NCBI RefSeq assembly: GCF_014837165.1
Contig: NZ_JACSPM010000001.1
Span: forward strand, 1,074,304-1,138,303
DNA: 64,000 nucleotides
Direction of reading: 5' to 3'
From: Microbacterium gallinarum
Lineage (GTDB): Bacteria; Actinomycetota; Actinomycetes; Actinomycetales; Microbacteriaceae
In this document: piece by piece, positions 61,727-64,000 of the stretch
Layout of the letters: each line of letters opens with the position of its first letter
Position numbering within the stretch: the stretch's first letter is position 1
Notes under the pieces: model-generated
Told to the model about the DNA's origin: nothing
Databases searched by the model: none
Seen by the model: only the letters and a program-made list of their open reading frames with translations
Position numbers and translations under genes: made by a program

Positions 61727-61797
61727 AGAACAGGTGATCTGGCGGAGACAGGAAGACTCGGCGGGAAACGTCCTCCGTGCGCCAGATCTCCTGTTCT
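61727..61797. repeat. 18-bp inverted repeat with a 35-bp spacer after purB
   Basis: AGAACAGGTGATCTGGCG (61727-61744) and CGCCAGATCTCCTGTTCT (61780-61797) are complementary except for one central base. The spacer has further pairing potential (ACAGGA with TCCTCCGT). It lies between convergent genes and may be a terminator or a miniature repeat element. Confidence 0.6.
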
Positions 61798-61866
61798 GGG
61801 CGAGGGGCGCTTGGCTCGCTCAGCGACCCGCGGGGTCGCCGCACCTACGACCTCGGCCGGAAGGCG

Positions 61867-62193
61867 TCAGGCCTTGGGGCCGGCACCGGGCGCGGCATCC
61901 GACGAGTCGTCCTCATCGGGCATCAGCACCGGCTTGTCGATCGTCTTCGTCACCTGAGCCGGGTCGACGGCGAGAAGCAGGAGCGACACGATCAGCAGCA
62001 CGGCGATGAACGTGATTCCGGCGATGATGAGCGCGAGCACGAGCGCGGCCCGCGTCTGCTCGCTTCCGCCCGCCTGGAAGAAGCCCATCGACACGAGCGT
62101 CACGATGCCGGCGAACAGGGCGGCCGCGAACGCGAGCCCGAGCAGCTGCAGGGGCTTCATGAGGTCGCGGCGGGTGGGGCGGTCGTCGCTCAC
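61867..62193 (-). CDS. Small two-helix membrane protein, function unknown
   Basis: 108 residues from the GTG that overlaps the upstream stop by GTGA. Helices at about 16-38 (LQLLGLAFAAALFAGIVTLV) and 50-72 (ALVLALIIAGITFIAVLLIV) are followed by an acidic C-terminal tail (MPDEDDSSDAAPGAG). The actinobacterial proteins of this type lack a known function. Cotranscribed with the four- to six-helix protein upstream. Confidence 0.65.
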   Translation of the reverse strand: MSDDRPTRRDLMKPLQLLGLAFAAALFAGIVTLVSMGFFQAGGSEQTRAALVLALIIAGITFIAVLLIVSLLLLAVDPAQVTKTIDKPVLMPDEDDSSDAAPGAGPKA

Positions 62194-62903
62194 GCGGGAT
62201 CCTTCTGGTCGGCGGGGGCGGATGCCGGGGCCTCGGTGACGACCTCGGCTTCCTTGCGGGGCGAGAAGCCCGCGATCCCCAGGTATACCGCGACGATCGC
62301 GGCGTAGACGCCGAAGATGCCGACGGCGATGATGATGCCGGTCAGGGTGCCGGTCATGCCCGCTTCCTCGACGCGGTAGGTGAGTGCATAGCCGGCGGGG
62401 ACGAGCGCCAGCGCGATGCCCAGCAGCACGCCGACCGCTCCGACCACGACGCCGTCGCGGGCGTCGGAGCGCGGTCCGGGGTCGACGACCGGGCGCACGT
62501 CGGCGACGCCGGGGGCGATCTCGCGACGGGCACGCGGACCTCGCATCGCGCGCCAGCCGGCGATGAGCTCGAGCACTCCACTCACGAGGGCCCACGCAAT
62601 CACGACGGAGAAGAACCCCGTCACGGTGCGCAGCGGCATCAGGCCGCCGGCCATGCCCGCAACGAGGGTCACGCCGCCGAGGGAGGCGGCGGGCCAGCGC
62701 CGGCCGGCGGGGTGGACGAGCCACACCGAGAGGAGCAGCACGAGCCCGGTGGCGATCGCGAAGCCGCTGAACACCGACATCCCGACCTGCGCGGAGTGGT
62801 CGGGCGAGAACGTGATCATGACCGCGGCGAGCGCCGCGAACGCGGCGCGCGCGAGCTGCACGTGGCGCACGTCGAACGTGCGAGCGGAAGAAGCTGAGGT
62901 CAC
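62190..62903 (-). CDS. HdeD/DUF308-like membrane protein
   Basis: 237 residues with about six helices. TFDVRHVQLARAAFAALAAV and the segment LMPLRTVTGFFSVVIAWALV, followed by SGVLELIAGWRAMRG, resemble the DUF308/HdeD repeat (acid-stress linked in enterics, unknown in actinobacteria). The start is GTG, and a TAGACT box at 62937-62942 gives a leader of about 28 bases. It precedes the small two-helix gene with a 4-bp overlap. Confidence 0.7.
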   Translation of the reverse strand: MTSASSARTFDVRHVQLARAAFAALAAVMITFSPDHSAQVGMSVFSGFAIATGLVLLLSVWLVHPAGRRWPAASLGGVTLVAGMAGGLMPLRTVTGFFSVVIAWALVSGVLELIAGWRAMRGPRARREIAPGVADVRPVVDPGPRSDARDGVVVGAVGVLLGIALALVPAGYALTYRVEEAGMTGTLTGIIIAVGIFGVYAAIVAVYLGIAGFSPRKEAEVVTEAPASAPADQKDPA

Positions 62904-62936
62904 GGCGGATTCCTGCGAGACGGAAGGGATGCCTCC

Positions 62937-62942
62937 AGTCTA
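62937..62942 (-). promoter_or_regulatory. Candidate -10 box of the DUF308-like gene
   Basis: TAGACT on the minus strand lies 33 bases upstream of the GTG at 62903, so this mRNA should have a short leader. Confidence 0.5.
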
Positions 62943-62989
62943 GTTCGGCCCGCTGAGAAGGGCCGCCGCCGCCGGGGCGGCAACGAGCC

Positions 62990-64000
62990 TCACCCCAACG
63001 AGTCGAGGATCTCCACGAGCAGCTCGTACGTCGTCAGCGGGCTGATGATGGCGAAGCGCAGCACCGGCTCACCGGCGTGCGAGCTGGGCACGACGAAACC
63101 GCGCTGCTCCTCGAGCAGGCGATCGGACCACGCCTGGTAGTCGGCGGCCGCCCAGCCCTCCCGGCGGAAGACCACCACGGAGAGCTGCGGGTCGCGCACG
63201 AGCGACAGGCCGTCCCGCCGGTCGATCTCGTCGGCGATGCGGCGGGCGAGGTCGATGCCGTGCGCGATCGTCGCCCGGTACTGCTCCGTGCCGTGGGTCG
63301 CCAGCGAGAACCACAGCGGCAGGCCCCGCGAGCGCCTGGTCAGCTGGATCGCGAGGTCGGACGGGTTCCAGTCCGGCGAGTCCGTCAGCGTGTCGAGGTA
63401 CTCCGCCTTCTGCGTGTGCGCGCGCAACGCGAGGGAGGGCTCACGGTAGATCAGCGCACAGGCGTCGAAGGGTGCGAAGAGCCACTTGTGGGGATCGACG
63501 ATCACCGAGTCGGCGAGTTCGACGCCCGCGAACGCCGGGCGCAGCTCCTCGACGAGCATGGCCGCGAGTCCGTACGCGCCGTCGACGTGCAGCCAGATGT
63601 CGTGCGCCTTCGTCGCGGCGGCGACTCCGGCGATGTCGTCGACGATGCCGAAGTTGGTCGTGCCGCCGGTCGCGACCACGGCGAACACCGCATCCGCGTG
63701 CTCGTCGAGCGCGCGGGCGACCGCGTCTCCGTGCAGACGCCCGTCGGCGCCGGGAGGCGCGGTGATGACGTCGACATCCATCACGGCGGCGGCGGACGCG
63801 ATCGAGGAGTGCGCCTCGGCGCTGCACAGCACCGCCCAGCGCGCCGGGTCGGGGCGGCCCGCGTCGCGGTTGCGCTGGCGCGCGGCATCCCGAGCCGTCA
63901 CAAGGGCCGAGAGATTGCCGATCGTGCCGCCCTGCACGAACACCCCGCCCGCCGACGCGGGCAGCCCGAACTCGCGGGCGAGCCAGTGCAGCACCTCGTT
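62990..64000 (-). CDS. PLP-dependent decarboxylase (group II), N terminus outside the window
   Basis: About 337 C-terminal residues of a fold-type I decarboxylase related to aromatic-L-amino-acid, glutamate and aspartate 1-decarboxylases. The visible part begins with NEVLHWLAREFGLPASAGGV and carries VQGGTIGNLSALV. VIVDPHKWLFAPFDACAL holds the PLP-binding Lys, and RRSRGLPLWFSLATHG follows. The family's substrate-contacting N-terminal residues lie outside, so the substrate cannot be chosen. The frame is open to the last base of the window. Confidence 0.88.
   Translation of the reverse strand, partial: NEVLHWLAREFGLPASAGGVFVQGGTIGNLSALVTARDAARQRNRDAGRPDPARWAVLCSAEAHSSIASAAAVMDVDVITAPPGADGRLHGDAVARALDEHADAVFAVVATGGTTNFGIVDDIAGVAAATKAHDIWLHVDGAYGLAAMLVEELRPAFAGVELADSVIVDPHKWLFAPFDACALIYREPSLALRAHTQKAEYLDTLTDSPDWNPSDLAIQLTRRSRGLPLWFSLATHGTEQYRATIAHGIDLARRIADEIDRRDGLSLVRDPQLSVVVFRREGWAAADYQAWSDRLLEEQRGFVVPSSHAGEPVLRFAIISPLTTYELLVEILDSLG

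Overview
The window is high-GC actinobacterial chromosome, most likely from the family Microbacteriaceae and plausibly Microbacterium. The grounds are the G/C-ending codon use, frequent GTG starts, repeated GGATGCC/GGCATCC words, TAnnnT boxes six or seven bases before start codons, and the gene content. I see no rRNA, transposase, integrase or CRISPR array. The genus is inference; the gene calls rest on the sequence.

Layout. 1-7600: sulfur-assimilation operon (cysN fragment, a sulfonate/taurine-type ABC importer, a siroheme-pathway methyltransferase, a ferredoxin-NADP reductase, a ferredoxin and a thioredoxin-reductase-like flavoprotein), with almost every junction overlapping. 7630-9930: an anchored hypothetical, a PadR regulator and dCTP deaminase. 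10021: tRNA-Gly(CCC). 10100-13650: small secreted proteins and lipoproteins, a conspicuous terminator and a 57-bp tandem repeat. 13656-18465: SDR plus XRE regulator, PAP2 phosphatase, a SemiSWEET-like protein overlapping an acyltransferase, and small membrane proteins. 18459-24983: a giant membrane protein with hydrolase motifs at both ends, an EamA exporter, a beta-lactamase-fold lipoprotein without its catalytic residues, a DUF2470 protein, and heme oxygenase behind a DtxR/IdeR-type box. 25045-30153: PIF1/RecD-like helicase, CopD-CtaG fusion and HU. 30383-38455: two divergently arranged TetR units, an esterase, the ribosomal operon rpmB-rpmG-rpsN, a flavin oxidoreductase, a glycosyltransferase and a 3-methyladenine glycosylase. 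38530-46790: an MFS exporter and a zinc locus (znuA-znuC-znuB behind a Zur-type box; zur-permease-TIGR03943-beta-propeller as a second overlapping unit). 46790-49190: a lower-GC patch holding a membrane protein and a secreted-protein gene broken by one in-frame stop. 49192-54008: branched-chain 2-oxoacid dehydrogenase operon (aminotransferase, E1-alpha, E1-beta, E2; no E3 seen). 54119-64000: a YvlD-type membrane protein, a WXG-like protein paired with an alpha/beta hydrolase, a large secreted nuclease, a tyrosine phosphatase, purB, two small membrane proteins and the C-terminal part of a PLP decarboxylase.

Working together. The sulfur operon joins sulfate activation, sulfur-compound import, siroheme supply and electron delivery for sulfite reduction. 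The zinc locus joins uptake, sensing and a second, poorly understood metal-linked unit. Fourteen genes carry a TAnnnT -10-like box exactly 6 or 7 bases before the start codon, the layout expected of leaderless transcripts, and I used this to choose several starts.
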